From contig NC_133026.1 in the NCBI RefSeq assembly GCF_048771995.1, forward strand, positions 107,150,501 through 107,214,500: 64,000 bases of DNA, in the 5' to 3' direction. Each line of letters opens with the position of its first letter. Positions within the stretch are counted from its first letter, which is position 1. Positions 1-14,181 of the stretch are shown one piece after another. The notes below the pieces were generated by a model that did not search any database, was not told the origin of the DNA, and worked only from the letters and a program-made list of their open reading frames with translations. Origin of the DNA: Taeniopygia guttata. Its lineage: Eukaryota > Chordata > Aves > Passeriformes > Estrildidae. The translations under genes and the position numbers were made by a program.

Positions 1-2351
1 CTCTGCTTAACTGTACAGTAACCAAATCCCTTCCCTCTGCATAAAATAATTTATCTCTTCATGGACTCTCCTGTGGTGCTTCTCAATATGCCACTTGAAT
101 GCTTCAGAAGCAGAAGTTAATTTATCTTTAAATTACAGAGGAGTTTATATTCCCTCCATTTTAAAGATGGGAAGCTGATGAAGTGAGGCTGCACTTACAA
201 AGCACAGCAACCCATCAAAATGTACCCTTGCACCCCATTTCCTCCAGTCATCCATTCAGGCCCCCCAGCACGTGCACGCACCTCTCTCGGGGTGTGCAGG
301 CAGGTGTGGGTGTCTGCCCCCTGAAAGGGGGGTGTGTGAAGAGGGTCAGACACCTCCACTTCACCCCTCTGATGTGGGGCTGCCACACAGCACATGCAGC
401 CACCACTGCCATGCACTCCTGGCTTATACATTAGCCAGTGAGATGAACTGGAAAAGCCATCAGCTGTTTCTCAGTAATCAAGCAAACAGCCTCCAGAGTT
501 TCAGATTTTTACTTCAACACTGTCAAAATCAACCACTCTTGATCTTAGGTACAACCATAGCTCAACATTTTGGTGTGGGGTTGTAAAATCTCCAAGATCT
601 CTAGTCAGGGAAATAAGGAGCACATTTCAAGCCTATCTGCTGCAATATTTAGTCCTGAATTTTTTCCAAGTGGATGAGTGTCTGCATACAAAATACAGGA
701 TCTTTAGAGTGGATCAAACACTTCTCAGTGACTTGAAGCCTACAACACAGCCATTAGGAACAATAGGTTCATTATTCCTACAATGGAGAAGCAGCTTGTG
801 CAGAAGAGCCATGCAGCTATGTCACAGCAAGATGTAAATCCCCTCAAGCAGCTCCCTGGCCCCAGCAGCACAGGTTGTTGGTACCCTGGAGCCAGAAACA
901 CTATCACCAGCACCTCAGCTCACAGCAAACAGGTCTCAGTAATGACTTGTCCATTTGGTAACTAAATCAGGAGCAAAAACCACACTTCCTCTGGAGGAGG
1001 AGTCATAGATGTTTCCTTGCCTCTGTGACACAGAAGTGTGGATCCCCTCCCAGGCAAGGATGTCCTTCCCATGTCTCCTGACAGCCATGCACACTCCTTC
1101 TTTGCTCTCCATGGCTCACCCTTTTTAATACTATCATGTCCAGCCAAGTCTGAGCCTGAGTCTTCTCCAAGCTGTATGTTTTCCAAGCAGAGCATAAATA
1201 AAAATCATCTGTTTAGCTCAGCATCTGTTCCACTCACAGTGGAACTTTTTTACACATTTCCCAGGCTTTTCATTAGTATGCCTGTTACACGATTACTTTG
1301 TTCACCCAAAGGACATGCAAGACTCTTCTTTTCTTTCAGATCTTTGATTATCTTTTATTCTTTTTTTGTTTTGTCTGCCTGAATCTTCTCCCTGAAACTG
1401 CTGACCGGCTGCTTTATGGCATTAGTTTTTCTAGACCCAGTATTCTTCTGGCGACAGACTTTTGTTTTACCCTCACATCTCAGAGCAGTCTCTCACAGCT
1501 TTACTGACTGCTTTGTATCCTCTGAATTTTTCATGTTCAGTGAAATTGTTTTCAACAACACTGTCATTATTGTTGCATTTATAATCTAACCTGCTTTCAC
1601 CTTCCGGCACAGCAGTCTGGGCGCTGTTTTTGCTGGCCACAGGGATTCACTCCCGGAGTAGTTGAGTTTATTGGAACATTTTACTTCAGCCATCACATTG
1701 CTTCCTTGCAACAGTCAGAGAGAGACTTTAGGGAGAGTGTCTTGCACTGAACAACAGTCACTTTTCATTTTCAAGCCAGTTCAAGAGATTTCAGGGGCTC
1801 CTGTACAGCCAGGAGGCATTGCTATACTTAAAGCCATTGCCTCTTAAGCAGCACTGGATTAAAATAGCTTGTGCTTGTTATACCCATAGCCCTTTCCACT
1901 CTCAATCAAAAGCCAAAAAGTACTTTTCTAAGATCTCCTTTTCCTGAGAGCCTGTTGGGTGATGTTTATGCTAGAGCAAGGATTCACTGATAATCTTTCT
2001 TTGGCAGCATTTACCACACAACTTGGTGGGTTCCTACCCCAACAATGTGTGTGATCTGGCAGCTGTTTCCTTTCTACTGTTTCTCCCTCATCTCTAATGA
2101 GCTTTGTCCTCTCAGTCCTTGCAATCTAATCTCAATATTTCCACTCATTTCCACTTCCTTTTCTTGGTTGGGAACATCAAAGGGGCATCTGCCAACTCCC
2201 TCTCCATGGAAGTGGTGCTTCACAGGTCATTCTGCCCAGGACCTGATGAATTTGATATTTAGTGTGTTTTTTCCTTTTAACTTCCTGTATTTATAGCACA
2301 AATTTGGGGGCCTATTTTTATATTTGTCAATTTTGAATTTGTTTTCTTTTC

Positions 2352-2375
2352 CAAACAAACAAACAAACAAAAAAA
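2352..2375. repeat. (CAAA)n simple repeat
   Basis: Five CAAA units followed by a short A run. Too short to be a likely hypervariable locus. Confidence 0.85.
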
Positions 2376-5300
2376 CCCAAACACTTCATGTACTGCTTAA
2401 GTGAGACTCCCCCCTGCACCACACCACGCAATAAATCACAAAATAACACAACATGTAGCTATTGAGCTTTCCAAAATAAGCCAGAATCCCCAATGAGGAA
2501 ATTACCTTCCCTTTTGCTCACAGTTCTTTTTTCACCCCATAAACCAGACTGTTCTCTCCCAGTGCCCAGCTGCTCCCAGGACAGCTGCAGCAGCGCATGG
2601 CAGGACCTGTGGTGCATTTCTGGGCGTGTGGTTTGCCATGCAGCCAGCAGCTGGGAATGCAGCTCAGTGCAGGTGAGAAAACAGGGCCCTGCTTGCCTGC
2701 AGGCAAAGGGAGATGAGGACTGAGTGCTGCTGATAAGGGCATAAGAGGAGAGGAGAAGGGGAAGAGAAAGCAACCTCTGTACAGAGGAAAAGGGAGAGAG
2801 GGTTGAAGAGCAAGAAGCAGTTTCGGAAGGAAATAAAAAATAAAATCCATTCTGAATTTCTAGACAGTGTCATTCCCATCTCTCTCCACTTATCACCTAT
2901 CACAGCAACTAATCATATCTCTCAGAAGGGAGAAAGGATATAAAACGAGGAAAGAAATAGCTTGAATCCTGAGAAAAATTTCTGGTTATAACCCAGCAGT
3001 TCTCTCACATTGCTGCTGCCTGACACTAGTGCTTTCAGAGAGTAATAACTTTCCCCACATCTGTTTATGTGGAAACTGTCTAATCCAGTCAATTCATCGC
3101 AAGGAACAGGCTCTGGCACCCCCACCCACTCCAGCATGAACCTTTCTTTAGCCTTCCTCATTCACATGGCAGCAGAAGGATTTCAAAGTATTCACTTAGC
3201 CCTCAGTTCTCTACCCAGGTCTCAAAAGCTGTATTTCACTGTATCAAATACTAATCATGGGATGACATTTAATTTTCAGCTCAGGTTTTATACCATTCCA
3301 GAGTAGTGATCTACAGATCTAACGCCCTGATGTGTGCTCTGTATCTTTTCAGCTTATAACTACACATTTAGAGAAATAGCATTGCCTTACCATTCAGCTA
3401 TTTTAAATTAATTAAAAAGAGACTCAATTTTCACATCCAATCTCAAATGTCTTTGCAAATTTTCAACCTCTGCTTTCTTTAGACACTTTTTTTCCCCCTT
3501 TCTCACAGATATCACCTTTATTGGACTATAAGACATGCAAGATAACAAATTAAAACTGATTATGCAGGAAGAAGCTGTGTGAGTGGCCATTCTCACATAT
3601 ACCTAGGGCAGGCTGGCCTACCTTTTGACTTGTTCTCACCTCTCATTGTTTTCCTACCATTGGAGCTCAGTGTTTGGAGCTCACCTCTCTGCATCTGGTA
3701 CTTTTTATGCCTTCAGAGTCCAAATAGAAACCAAACCTTAATTTAGGTTAAAAAATGTAACCGCATTCCAGGGCTGCAGTTCATCTGTAGCTTCAAGTCT
3801 CTCTGTGAATATGCCCTCCCCTCCTCCCCCAGAAACTAATCCCTAATTCTAACTTTTCTGGAACTGGACTCACAAACTCTGTCAATTTACAGAGATGTCT
3901 GATGAACTTGCAACAGTCACCCCTTGCAGTTTTGGTTTTTTTTCTTTTTTTCCTCTCCTGAGCTGCTGCACTAATGGTTTGAGCCCTTACAAACACCAGA
4001 GCAGCTGTACTTGGGTCACATCAAAGGTCCAGCAAGTCCAATACCTCATCTTTAACAGGAGGCAATAGCAGATGCTCATTATAAGCTGCTATCAGTTTAC
4101 ATTAAAATGCCAGGCTGCACAAATCACAGCTGAAGCCTCTGACTCATCATCTATCTTGGATTTAGCTGCCCTTGTTACAGCCCTCATTCCTGCTTTTGGG
4201 GGTGGATGTGGTGGGGAGAAGGTAATCAGTTTAGCTGCAGCTATATGAAAGGAAAAGTGAACCAAAGCCTTTGGACTTTTCCCAGTGGTTTAAATGTGAC
4301 CTCTTTCTTTTCAGTTAGAAATTGAGCTGAGGCTCCAAATTGCTATAGCTATCTGCCCAGCTTCCTTCTCTTGCCTCTGACCCCCAAAATGAAAGTATTT
4401 CTTCTAAAGATTTATAAATCTTTAGCAATATTTATGATAAACTCACCTGAAAAAGAAAGTGTTTGAATGTGTAAAATAAACAACAGAATTTAAAAAATAG
4501 GGTTGTTTTACCTTTGCTGGTGTGAGCATGTAAATACTACTTGCAGTAATGAAAGCTGGAAAATTTTTAGATCAAGGTGGTATTTAAATTGGAAGATATC
4601 CTTCTTTAGAATAGAGTTTTGCACATTTGACAGGGTGTTAAATCCCATAGAAATCCTCATGGACTGTCACCACTGGGAAAGGCTGTGAATGTACAGCTTT
4701 TTGTTGAAATGGTTGTTGTCATTTGGAAATGTAGCAAGACAGAAAAAGTTTGGCTCAGTGTTGTCTGGTAAATCAGATCACCTGGTAAATTTTCTTTTTT
4801 TAATGAGCTGGAATGTGCTTAAATAATTTACAAACTGTGCTGTTGCTTCAAGAAGCATTGGCAAGTACCGAGTCACTGAAGTAACAGGATTTACTTCATC
4901 CATAAGGAGGGATATGAAGGAAGAGAAAACGCGCAAAGTCTGTAATATTGGTATGGTGTTAGAACAGCTTGACTACTAGTAGATGGCAGGACAGGTTAAT
5001 ATTTTGAATTTGAACTCATTAACTTTATGAACGAACTGTATAATTTTTGCACTAGGCCTGAAATCATCACTGCTTTACCACCCTTCCCCAGACTTTCAAA
5101 GACCATAGGGAAATAATCTTAGCCAAATTTTGAGTGCAGTACTAAATGGAAAAAATGAGCTTTAATGCTGAAGGGATGTTTTTGTAGAAAGTACTCCTCC
5201 TCTTGCAATTTTTTTGTCATTGTCAAAATAACTAAATGCTTGGATAGCACCAGAGCTCTCTCAATTTGTCTCTGAAAATTCTTCCTTGCCCTTCCCTCTC

Positions 5301-5492
5301 TAGACAGAAAGTCCTATACTTTTCCTTCCATGGAACCTAGTTTTCTAGCTGAGGACACTAATAAATCAATATTTTTTACTGCTTTTGCATGTGTGTAAAT
5401 AGCTATGCAAAGTGAAGAAAGAGGCTGTGGGATTTACATGTACTCAAATTTTTTTTCAAATCCATTATCCTTCATGGTTACAGTGTTTTGCT

Positions 5493-5570
5493 GGGGGTTT
5501 TTTTGTTTTGTTTCTTTGGTTTTTTTGGGTTTTTTTTTTTTTTGTTGTTTGTTTTGGTTTTTTTTTTTCT
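5493..5570. repeat. T-rich / G-interrupted low-complexity tract
   Basis: Almost entirely T with short G runs on the plus strand, including one T run of about 14. It creates a spurious Phe-rich open frame at 5405-5632. No polyadenylation signal or target-site duplication was noticed that would mark it as a retrotransposon tail. Confidence 0.85.
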
Positions 5571-6783
5571 CTTTAGTCCTTATGCCTTCTTTTTGCTACA
5601 CAGTAAACATTAAAAAAAATTCCAAAACTTGAAGGCAAAATTCATAACAACAGCAGGTTGGAACAACTGCCAGCTTTCAAAAAACATTGTTTAATTGAAA
5701 AGTTATAAAGTAAAAGCAAGTACATGAATTGTAGAAATTGTCTGCATGAAACATTTATTGTGAAAAACTCCATTTCGTAAAGATAGATGGATGGACATCT
5801 TTTATGCAGAAATAAAACAATTTATCTGCCTGCAAAGATGACATCTTCTAAGCGTGCCTCTGAAAAACAAACTGGAGCACAGAGCTGCAGAAAAATGCAA
5901 ACTCTACTTGCCAAAGCATTCCTCCATCCATGTGAGTGACCTAGGGAGGGAACCAAAGGTACCACTGAGATGAAATGAATTAACCTGCCTCCTCCCATGG
6001 GAAGAAGTGTAAATAAAAATCAAAGGGATCTTTATCCCACTGACAATATGGTATGCAAGGTCACATGGCCTAATATTTTAAGAGGATTAAATCTAAATCT
6101 CTGCAAACTTTGAAATGGCCCAACCGACCCTGTAAGCTTTTCCATTTAAATGGGTGCACAGCACGACTCCTACGATCAGTTAGAATCTGGTAGGATGAGA
6201 TGTAGTCAAGTGGACTCTGAAACATTCAATCCTGCAGTGGTACATTTTACATATTATCTGTTAATTTGGCGCTGTGCAGGAGGTGGAAACAAAGCAGATC
6301 ACCAAAAATAAAGCCCATTATGAGGAAAGTTTATGTGCAAAGGAAAAAATCCTTCACATTTATTATTCATCAAATTAGGAACATCATTTCGATAGTTCTG
6401 CTTTATTTCTAAGAATTGGAAACACCAGAGTCTAACTGGAGCACACAAACCACTTAAACCACACTTCCATCACCCTTAAAAGCCATAGTTCTCTGAAAAC
6501 ATGAGCAGCATAGAGCAGAAAGCCCTACTGTAGACAGGGAAGAGCAGACTTTCACCAAAACATCTCTGTTTGAACCTCAGATGTGATCACATGCAAGGTG
6601 CACGTGGAGTAAATCTACTCACCAGATGGGGAAAATTGCTAATTGTCCAGCAGAATGTAGCCACCAGCTGGCAGGCAGCTACTGACACGCAAACAAGAAG
6701 CAATCCCAATAACCACACATAAAAATAGCATAACAACATGCATTCAACCTGAACCATCAATTCTTGTGAGGGGCACAGCTGAC

Positions 6784-6817
6784 AGAAAAAAAAAAAAAAA
6801 AAGAAAAAAGAAAAAAA
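6784..6817. repeat. A-rich tract
   Basis: A run of about 18 A followed by further A runs broken by single G bases. Low-complexity sequence with no associated element recognised. Confidence 0.85.
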
Positions 6818-8866
6818 GCATCTGCTCTGAAAGCAGGATGTGAATTTATGTGCTTGTGTTTTACTTGTGTTTTGGGAGCATTGCAAAATGTTTCCTCATT
6901 AAAAGCAGTGGTAGCAAAGCAGCTGGGAGATACATTCCCTCTAATGCTGCTGCCTGCCCTTCAGAGCTCAGCCTTGAACCCTCACATATGGAAAGATGCA
7001 AACATTTGCTTTCCAGAGTACTGTCCCAGACAAGCAGTTTTGAAATAGTTTTGCCAACATGGTACCTGCAATTATGTAGGAAATAAAATGGCTACTGTTC
7101 TCCTAGAAAGTCTGGGAAGAGTCAGCAATTTTGTCATGAGTGCAGAAAACTTCTAGATCTTAAGAAAATCGCTCTTTTCTGAAAAAAAAAAATAGAACAA
7201 TTAAAATTATTTATGGGAAAGGGGTCGCTGATGAATTCTGATTAGCTCTGTACCTTTTATCCTTCCATGTGGAAATGCTGATGTGGAGACACAGCATTTC
7301 CCTTCCTTTGCCACAGCCAATGCTTTTTTTGCAGCTCTTTCTTGTCCACTTTCTTCCAGCTTTCCTGTGGCTCCTATTAAAAAAATTCATGAGCTAGCCA
7401 AGTGACCCTTGGGTGAAATGGGAAACTACAAGAGAGACAGCATATTTTCAGGAAAAAATGTAAGGAGTATTTAACCAATCAAGCTTTTAACTCAGGCTCA
7501 CTCAGGAGGCAATGTTCAGAATGCATGGACTGAGACTCTCCCAGTGACCCTTAAGACAACAACAAGCACCTTTCAAAGTATTTTTTTCTTTTCAGTGTTA
7601 TTCAGTACCAATGTGTTCCCAGAGGCTTTGTCAGTAAAATACAACAGAGGCAGCAGGACCAAGAGACTGCAATGTGGGCTGAGCGTTCTCCAGCTCCAGC
7701 TCACTAGCTCAGAACTGCCCCGTACGCTTCTGTGTCCCTGAGAGGTCAAAACAGAAGGGTTGTGGGGGTGTTAAGTTAAAGAAAACAACAACAAAAATAC
7801 TCAAGAAAACAGCATTTTTGAAAGGCACATTCAAGTAAGCAACATTCTACACAATAACCCAGTTTTAAGCACCTATCTGAAGATCTTAATTAGCCCATTC
7901 TGCTGTTAATTTCACATATCCCCTCTTTGCCTTCAGTATCTTTATAGAATAATTTTCAAGCAACTGCATCTATGTTTAAATCCATATCCATCTAGGCAGG
8001 ATATGATTATGATTATTTATGATTAGTCCTCCAAGCATTCCCTCTTGATCAGTGCAAGAAGACCGAGAAATTAACCCGCTGCACTCCTGTCCCTAAGTAA
8101 CCCCCTGCTCCCCACTAAAATAATAAATACTCTTTTCCCAACAAACTTTTTATGGGTTACTTTTTCTTTTCTGATACACTGTTGTTAGTTTACAGAATAA
8201 TCTTGAGTGTGTTTTCACTTGAAAGAAGATCGCTATCTTTTTATTCATAGATACTCTTGGGACAAAATGTCAGTTTGCAATTTGGGGCCAGTGGGTTCAT
8301 CTCTTACTGTCCTAGGTAAGAAACCCAGGGACTGTCCCTGACAGTGTTAGCTGTCTGAAGTGACAGCTGCCAATGCCCTCGAGACTTGAATGGGCATGGG
8401 CAAAGAGACCTTGGGATGCCACTCGGGGTCACCCAGCCATTCCCTTGTGGGATCAAGGAGCACACCATCCCCCAGCCTGGAACTCACAGACACGGCTTTG
8501 GCACCTGTGATATGGTCAGAAGAACAGGTTTATCTCATTGGAGCAGGGCTGGACATCAAGTATTCCCCAGACAGCTCACAGTGTCTGTGCACCTTATTAT
8601 CTATTCCCTGTCCCTCCTTTCTGCCATCCTCAAAACTCCCCTTGCCTATTACATTCTTTTCCCAAATAAACAGCAGCCTTTTCCTTTTCCCAGGGCTGCC
8701 AGTTTTGTTATATCCACACCCAAATAAAGTATTACTGATGCGGTTACCTAGGCACTGGTGACATTGCAAGAGTATGAGCAGGAAGGTCCCAGCAATCCTC
8801 AGCTCGGTTATCTGTGAAAGCTGACAATCCCTCATGTATAACCTCCTTAGCCACCTGCAAAACCCG

Positions 8867-8940
8867 TCCATCCATCCTTCCATCCATCCATCCATCCATC
8901 CATCCATCCATCCATCCATCCATCCATCCCTCCCTCCCTC
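8867..8940. repeat. (CATC)n tetranucleotide microsatellite
   Basis: A long run of TCCA/CATC units, interrupted once by CTTC near its left end and grading into TCCC units at the right. The minus strand therefore reads as a Trp-Met-Asp-Gly repeat at the start of a 129-codon frame (8530-8919), an artefact of the repeat. The length suggests a polymorphic locus. Confidence 0.95.
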
Positions 8941-10696
8941 TTGGTGCTACTGCTAACTTCTGCTAGCTCCTCACATGGTTATTTGTTACATCTAGCAATT
9001 TCCCGTATCATGTCCCATTCTTTTCCACTGAACATACCACTTCTTTCCATTAATGGCAGGGCAGGAACCAGCCAGAGGTGCAATTGCCTGCAGCCCTAAA
9101 AACCAGGTGAGGAGATGCAACATCTCTGTTATTTTTTCCTCTTCCAAAGGTAATTTGTATTTTGTGCCTAAATGTTACTGTAAACTCTTGTCCAGTGTTT
9201 TCTGACCAATCCTTTACCAAAGACTACAGTGCAGGCCAGTACCTTTGGCAGTCAATTTTTAAACTTTACTATTTTCTTATACCTGGTGCTTGAGTCTTCT
9301 TCTGGGTTCTGGTTCATTGTTTCTTTTTTTGGGTCATAACTAAGAAAATACACTGCACTGTTTGGAGGAGTAACTTTCTGCCCACAACCTAACAGCAATG
9401 AGCTTGTGTGTAACAAGACAGAAGAAAATGGGAGGACCTTCAGATTTTGAACATAATCTGCCTATGGAGTGGTCTGGCTGAAGTTTAGCTGCTCGATGAG
9501 ATAGGTATAAAATTAAGCTTCATATTACTGATAAACTGATGGAACAGATACTGAAAATTCAATCCCTGGTTTTCCCAGCCTTCTTGCAAACTCCTCCCTT
9601 GCATCAGATCTGATTGTTCATCCAACCCCATGGCAGAATGTTGCAAGAAGGCAAAATATATCAGGAAACTCTTCATCAGTATAGACAGCAGCTCACTAAT
9701 GCAAGTTTAGATTATGCTGGAGGCTCCATTCATTTTTGACTCAAATCAGAGATTTGACTCTTCAAAGTAGTAGTAGTCTGGAAGACTCAGGCTTCTTGTA
9801 CCCATGCTAACAGCCAGCTGTCCCAGATGTGGAAATTGTTTCCTATCTTATTTTTGCTTTTTCATCAGCAAGGACAAATGATCCATCTCTCTAAAAATAA
9901 TTGATTCAGCCAGACATCTCTGGCTAGTTACATCAAAAATTAAAACATTGAGAAGGGAAAAAACAGGCACTTTTGAAAAGACCTGAGATATGTATTTAGC
10001 CTAGACCTGTATCTTTGTTGGACAGTGCAAAGAAAGAATAGTGTCTGAAATAAGCCAATATATTTTCAGTACTGAAGAGGAAGAATACTTTGTACTAAAT
10101 TTGTCATATATGCCTTTGCTGCCATTCATAAGCATTTGAAGCCTTTGCCTCTGCTGTGGGTGTTCAGACAGTACCTTTATGGAACAGAAATAATTTTCTT
10201 TTCTAAATTTACATGATATCAACATAATACCACTTAAAAATGGAAGGAGATGAAAATAAAGGTGCTAAATTAGCTTCTCTGGGGTTAGAAGTGCATTATG
10301 GGTAGCAATTAGAAAATACTGGCGCTAACCATCAAGCAAGTGAGCAGATTTAACACATCACAGAAATTAATGAGTCTCCATGTAAAAGATGATAGCAATC
10401 TTTCCTCATAACTACCACCTTACTTGCAGCACAGCAAATGCAATTTAACTTCTTGAGGCAATAGAGATAGTTTTCACTGAAATGTTGAGAAAGATGAATG
10501 TATATGCCACGGTCCTTGACCCAAGGAATGCAACAGCCTCACTGGTCAAGAGGTTCCTAAGCAGTATTTCTGCAGGTTGTATATGCAAGTTACCTGCAAG
10601 ATACTTGTTTGCTGAAACACTTGATCTTTTCATGCTGTTGTTCTCCTTCCTCATCTTCCTGGTGGAATTCCTAAGTAAAGTCTTGCTTTACAACAA
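8941..10696. other. Unique non-coding DNA, no gene seen
   Basis: No open frame above about 75 codons, no transposon signature and no RNA gene seen. Ordinary A+T-rich sequence between two microsatellites. Confidence 0.6.
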
Positions 10697-10800
10697 GGAA
10701 GAAAGAAAGAGAAAGGGAAAGGGAAAGAGAAAGAGAAAGAGAAAGAGAAAGAGAAAGAGAAAGAGAAAGAGAAAGAGAAAGAGAAAGAGAAAGAGAAAGA
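10697..10800. repeat. (GAGAAA)n hexanucleotide microsatellite
   Basis: A pure-purine tract on the plus strand: GAAA and GGGAAA variants on the left pass into about 12 near-perfect GAGAAA units. One plus-strand frame reads it as alternating Arg-Lys and one minus-strand frame as Leu-Ser, which explains the open frames at 10482-10928 and 10671-10889. Homopurine mirror-symmetric repeats of this kind can form intramolecular triplexes in vitro; no role is implied here. Confidence 0.95.
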
Positions 10801-13800
10801 CTTACATGAGAACTAGAAAAAGGAAAAAGACCAGAAAGCTGAAAAGTAAGACAAAGCACTGCCTGGCCTTGTGCAATCAAGATTCCCATGCCAATATCAA
10901 AATTCCCCAGGCCAGATTCATATGTTAGAGATGGTCCATGTGAAATAAACAGCCCATCTCCTCACTGAGAAACTGCCACAGGCCTAGAAAACAATCAGCC
11001 ACATGGGAGGGAAAAAAGTGATGAGGAGAGTGTAAAGATCATAACACAGATAGAAACAGTGAAGCAAGACAAAGTAGAGGAGTCTGGAGCATCCTCACCT
11101 CCTCATGAGAAGCCTGTAGGGAGAAGGGTAGCAGCTTCCAAGGGAGCAACTTCTCTTTGAATGCTCTGCAGGGGCTGGGACTTCAGGTAGATCCCTGGCA
11201 CAAAGCAACTGCATTTCAAGCTGCTGTGCCCTAGTTAGGCAGCTGGCCATCTTCCTCACAGTAAGTAATGGAGTGGCAAAAAGAACTGCTAGAGAGAAAA
11301 TAAAGACAGTTATTAAACAACTGTAAGACTTTGATTTGCTGTACTGCAAAAGGCACATATTTTTGGTTTTTATCTCCTTTTTTTTCCCCTTTTTTACAGT
11401 TGTCCAGGGAATAAGAGAATTTCATCATAATTGTATTCAGGTCTTGACTGAGTAGTTAAAAGGTTAGGTGTTTGCCCTAAAAGTGATTAGTGGAGAACAG
11501 ATCAGAACAGAAGTATTTAAATATATTTATAAATTAAGATTCATTAAAAGAAATTCCTTCATTGTAGTTTCATTTAATTATGTCTAATGTCACTGTAGTT
11601 CTGTCACAAGATGACATGTTTCTAAGGGTTTTTATTTCCCACGGGGACTCACTTTCTGTCTCAGTGTGTTTTTTTCTTCTCAGTCACTCCAAGCCTTTTC
11701 TCTATATCCCTTAAACATCATGCTCCAACTGATTGGTTTTACCTTTCGTGAGCAGTGGGTCCCTCACCTGATGCTGTGTTCACACCTTACCCATCTCCTG
11801 CAGTCGGCACAGCTATGCCCTGCCACCCCAATCACTCAAACACTTCACACACACAGCGGTCGCATTCCTACAGAGCGACACCCAACTGGATCATGTGGAA
11901 CTGTGAAATCCAGGAATTACACATGGTATTCTGCAAGTGAGTGATTAGAAGAGGACTGTGTGTTCATCCAAAACAGGACTGATTGAAGCAGTGTACCATT
12001 CACACAAAGACAGGTGATGGCAGAGCTATGTGCACTAAGCATATTGTCATGGGAATTGGAGGCCCTGCTTGTTGAAAGTCCTACTACTCAATTTAAAGAA
12101 CAGTTGAGCAGCTTTCTTCATCTCTGACAGAGTCTGCTGCTTGTCTTCCAGCTGTCATATTATCGCTATCTGAGGGAGCTTTTGTACTTGGAGATCATAA
12201 AATAAACTTCCGATGAGCTCTCTTTGCCTCCCTAACGAGATAGATTACACTATGCTGGAGATATTTTCAGACATGTTCTCAATGAATAAATAAATCAAAT
12301 ACTCCAGAGGGAAGCTTCACCTTAAAAGTGAAGCAGCATAAATGCTGCATATCTTCTCCCCAAAACCATGTATTGTGGTTCTGCAGCAGAGTTCATTGTG
12401 GTATGTCTTTACCAGTTGTTTTTGCTTCTATGATTATGAATTACATATGTGTGTTCAGCTTAAGAGAAGAAAAAGTGTCAGGCCTTTCCCTCAGTCTGTA
12501 GCACATAAATGCTTAATGTGGAACATGTACTTTCCGTGGAGTAGAAAAGTTTGTGGTTCTTCAGTATACAGGAATCTCATCACCAAAATATACAACCCAC
12601 ATGTCTTAGACAAGCACTGTTTGTGATTTTACCAAACAAAACCCAAAACCAGTGAAGGCATGCTCTTCTACTCAGTAGCTTCAGTGTGACAACTACAGCT
12701 GTTTTTAGCACCTCCACAACTGTATGATTACTCAAGGTGGGGAAAAAGTATATTACAACCTAAACAAGGACAAATATTACCTGTTTGAAAACTTATACAG
12801 ACAATAGCACCCACCTCATCTACATCTCACATAAGAGGAAAACTCATCCAAAAGTTTGTCCCAGGCTTATAGGGTGCTCCATGCAGATGGCAAAATTGAC
12901 ATACAAAACTATTGAGGTCTACAAAGGAAGAGGCCATATCAGATCCATAGATTCCATCCATACATACATTCTTCCATGCAACTCCAAAGGAAAAGCCTGA
13001 GTACTGCTGTACAAACTCATCATCAGGCAAGCAATGAAGACCACAATGAGACACCAAAAGAGAATAAGTGTGTCTTTTGCTATCTCTTCCAATAGCATGA
13101 ACCCTCCTCAAGTCAGTTTGAATATATAAATTAAGGAATTACCAAGAAAATTACAATTAATTATGTCCATGCTAAGAAGAAAAGGAGTATCAATACTATC
13201 TGTATTATTAAATCATTGCCTAAAGCATATCTATTGTATTCTTATTATCAGGATGCAGCAAGCTCCTTTCAGTCTTGTGCCTTGTTCTCTGTGTAAAAAG
13301 TCACATTTTCCAAGAAATCTTCTTTCAGTCTTCAACAAGAGAGGCAGAATATTATCCCCAAAGTACTCTGTTTGTTGAGGTCATCTTGTAAGAGGCAAGC
13401 ATTTGAAACTCTTCAAAAATGTACTTCTACCAGGCATCTGATCTCTTGGGTGAATGCTATCACAGCTACGCAACTCTGTTAAATGGAGGCAGGATTCATA
13501 TCTTCAATGCTTTTTAGAAAGGTTTACCAGAGTCCCTGCATTTTACACATAATACAACACTCCTCATAAATGTGAGAAGCGGGTACATCAGGGAAGCTGG
13601 CCACAAAACTTCCACATTTTTGGCTTGTGATGAGGTTTGGGTGGGAGACAGCTGCTAAAGTGGAGTGGTTAGTACAGCAGAAGGTCTGGGAGTTTCATCA
13701 CTGAAGATGCATGAGTTTTCAAATTCCAGGGCAGGGAGCCTTCCAACAAAAAGCCCAGAGTGCCTTCCAACCACAGAAACACACCAGCAAACAGCTGCAA

Positions 13801-14153
13801 TAAAAATTATTTGTCTGGACAATCAGGGAACCGTCTCCTAAGGCTATGATGTTAAATTTGGAAGCAGCAGTGGAGAATTTTCAGATGCAGAATAAGACAG
13901 GCTTTAGGCATGACTTTTTTTTTTTTTTTTCTAGTCTTAGGAACAGAAGTCCTTGTGTGGGCTTGGATTGCTGTAATTTAGTTTTCTGGTCCCATATAAA
14001 AAGATTCCTTCACCTCTTCCAGTTCTTTAGGAAGGATCCACATGAATGATTACCTTGCATATGGTCAGCCAAGCCCATCTGGTTGGGTGGTGCATGCAGC
14101 TGGGTCTTCACCTTCTAAAAAGAAGCAGTAGACTTTTAGTAGTGGACAGCCCA
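10801..14153. other. Unique non-coding DNA, no gene seen
   Basis: The longest frames are under 100 codons and none shows a known domain. A run of 16 T at 13915-13930 is followed directly by CTAG, giving a chance splice-acceptor look with no exon-like frame after it. No transposon was recognised. Confidence 0.6.
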
Positions 14154-14181
14154 TATACTGGTGTTTGTATACTGGTGTTTG
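14154..14181. repeat. 14-bp tandem duplication
   Basis: Two perfect copies of TATACTGGTGTTTG side by side (14154-14167 and 14168-14181). It lies about 190 bp left of a second, longer tandem duplication. Confidence 0.9.

Larger units (their letters stand above)
1..8866. other. Unique non-coding DNA, no gene seen
   Basis: No exon, RNA gene or recognisable transposon is supported here. Reading frames on both strands are short (mostly under 115 codons), overlap one another and show no family motif. The stretch is A+T-rich with scattered homopolymer runs, the main ones listed separately. A G+C-richer patch around 240-420 yields overlapping frames on both strands; it also has a 6-bp hairpin (CCCCCT at 317-322, AGGGGG at 326-331). 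Some blocks, for example 6240-6390, look like sequence under constraint, but that is an impression that only alignment can test. Confidence 0.6.

Noticed and set aside
8530-8919. 129-codon minus-strand frame starting with a Trp-Met-Asp-Gly repeat
   Set aside because: The repeat is the CATC microsatellite; the remainder has no recognisable family.
8867-10800. Repeat arrays considered as a CRISPR-like array
   Set aside because: Units are 4 and 6 bp without spacers, and the genome is clearly eukaryotic.
10482-10928. 148-codon open frame with a long Arg-Lys region on the plus strand
   Set aside because: The basic stretch is simply the GAGAAA microsatellite read in frame; the flanks show no domain.
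13915-13934. T run followed by CTAG, like a splice acceptor
   Set aside because: No donor, branch context or coding frame on the exon side; more likely a simple T tract.
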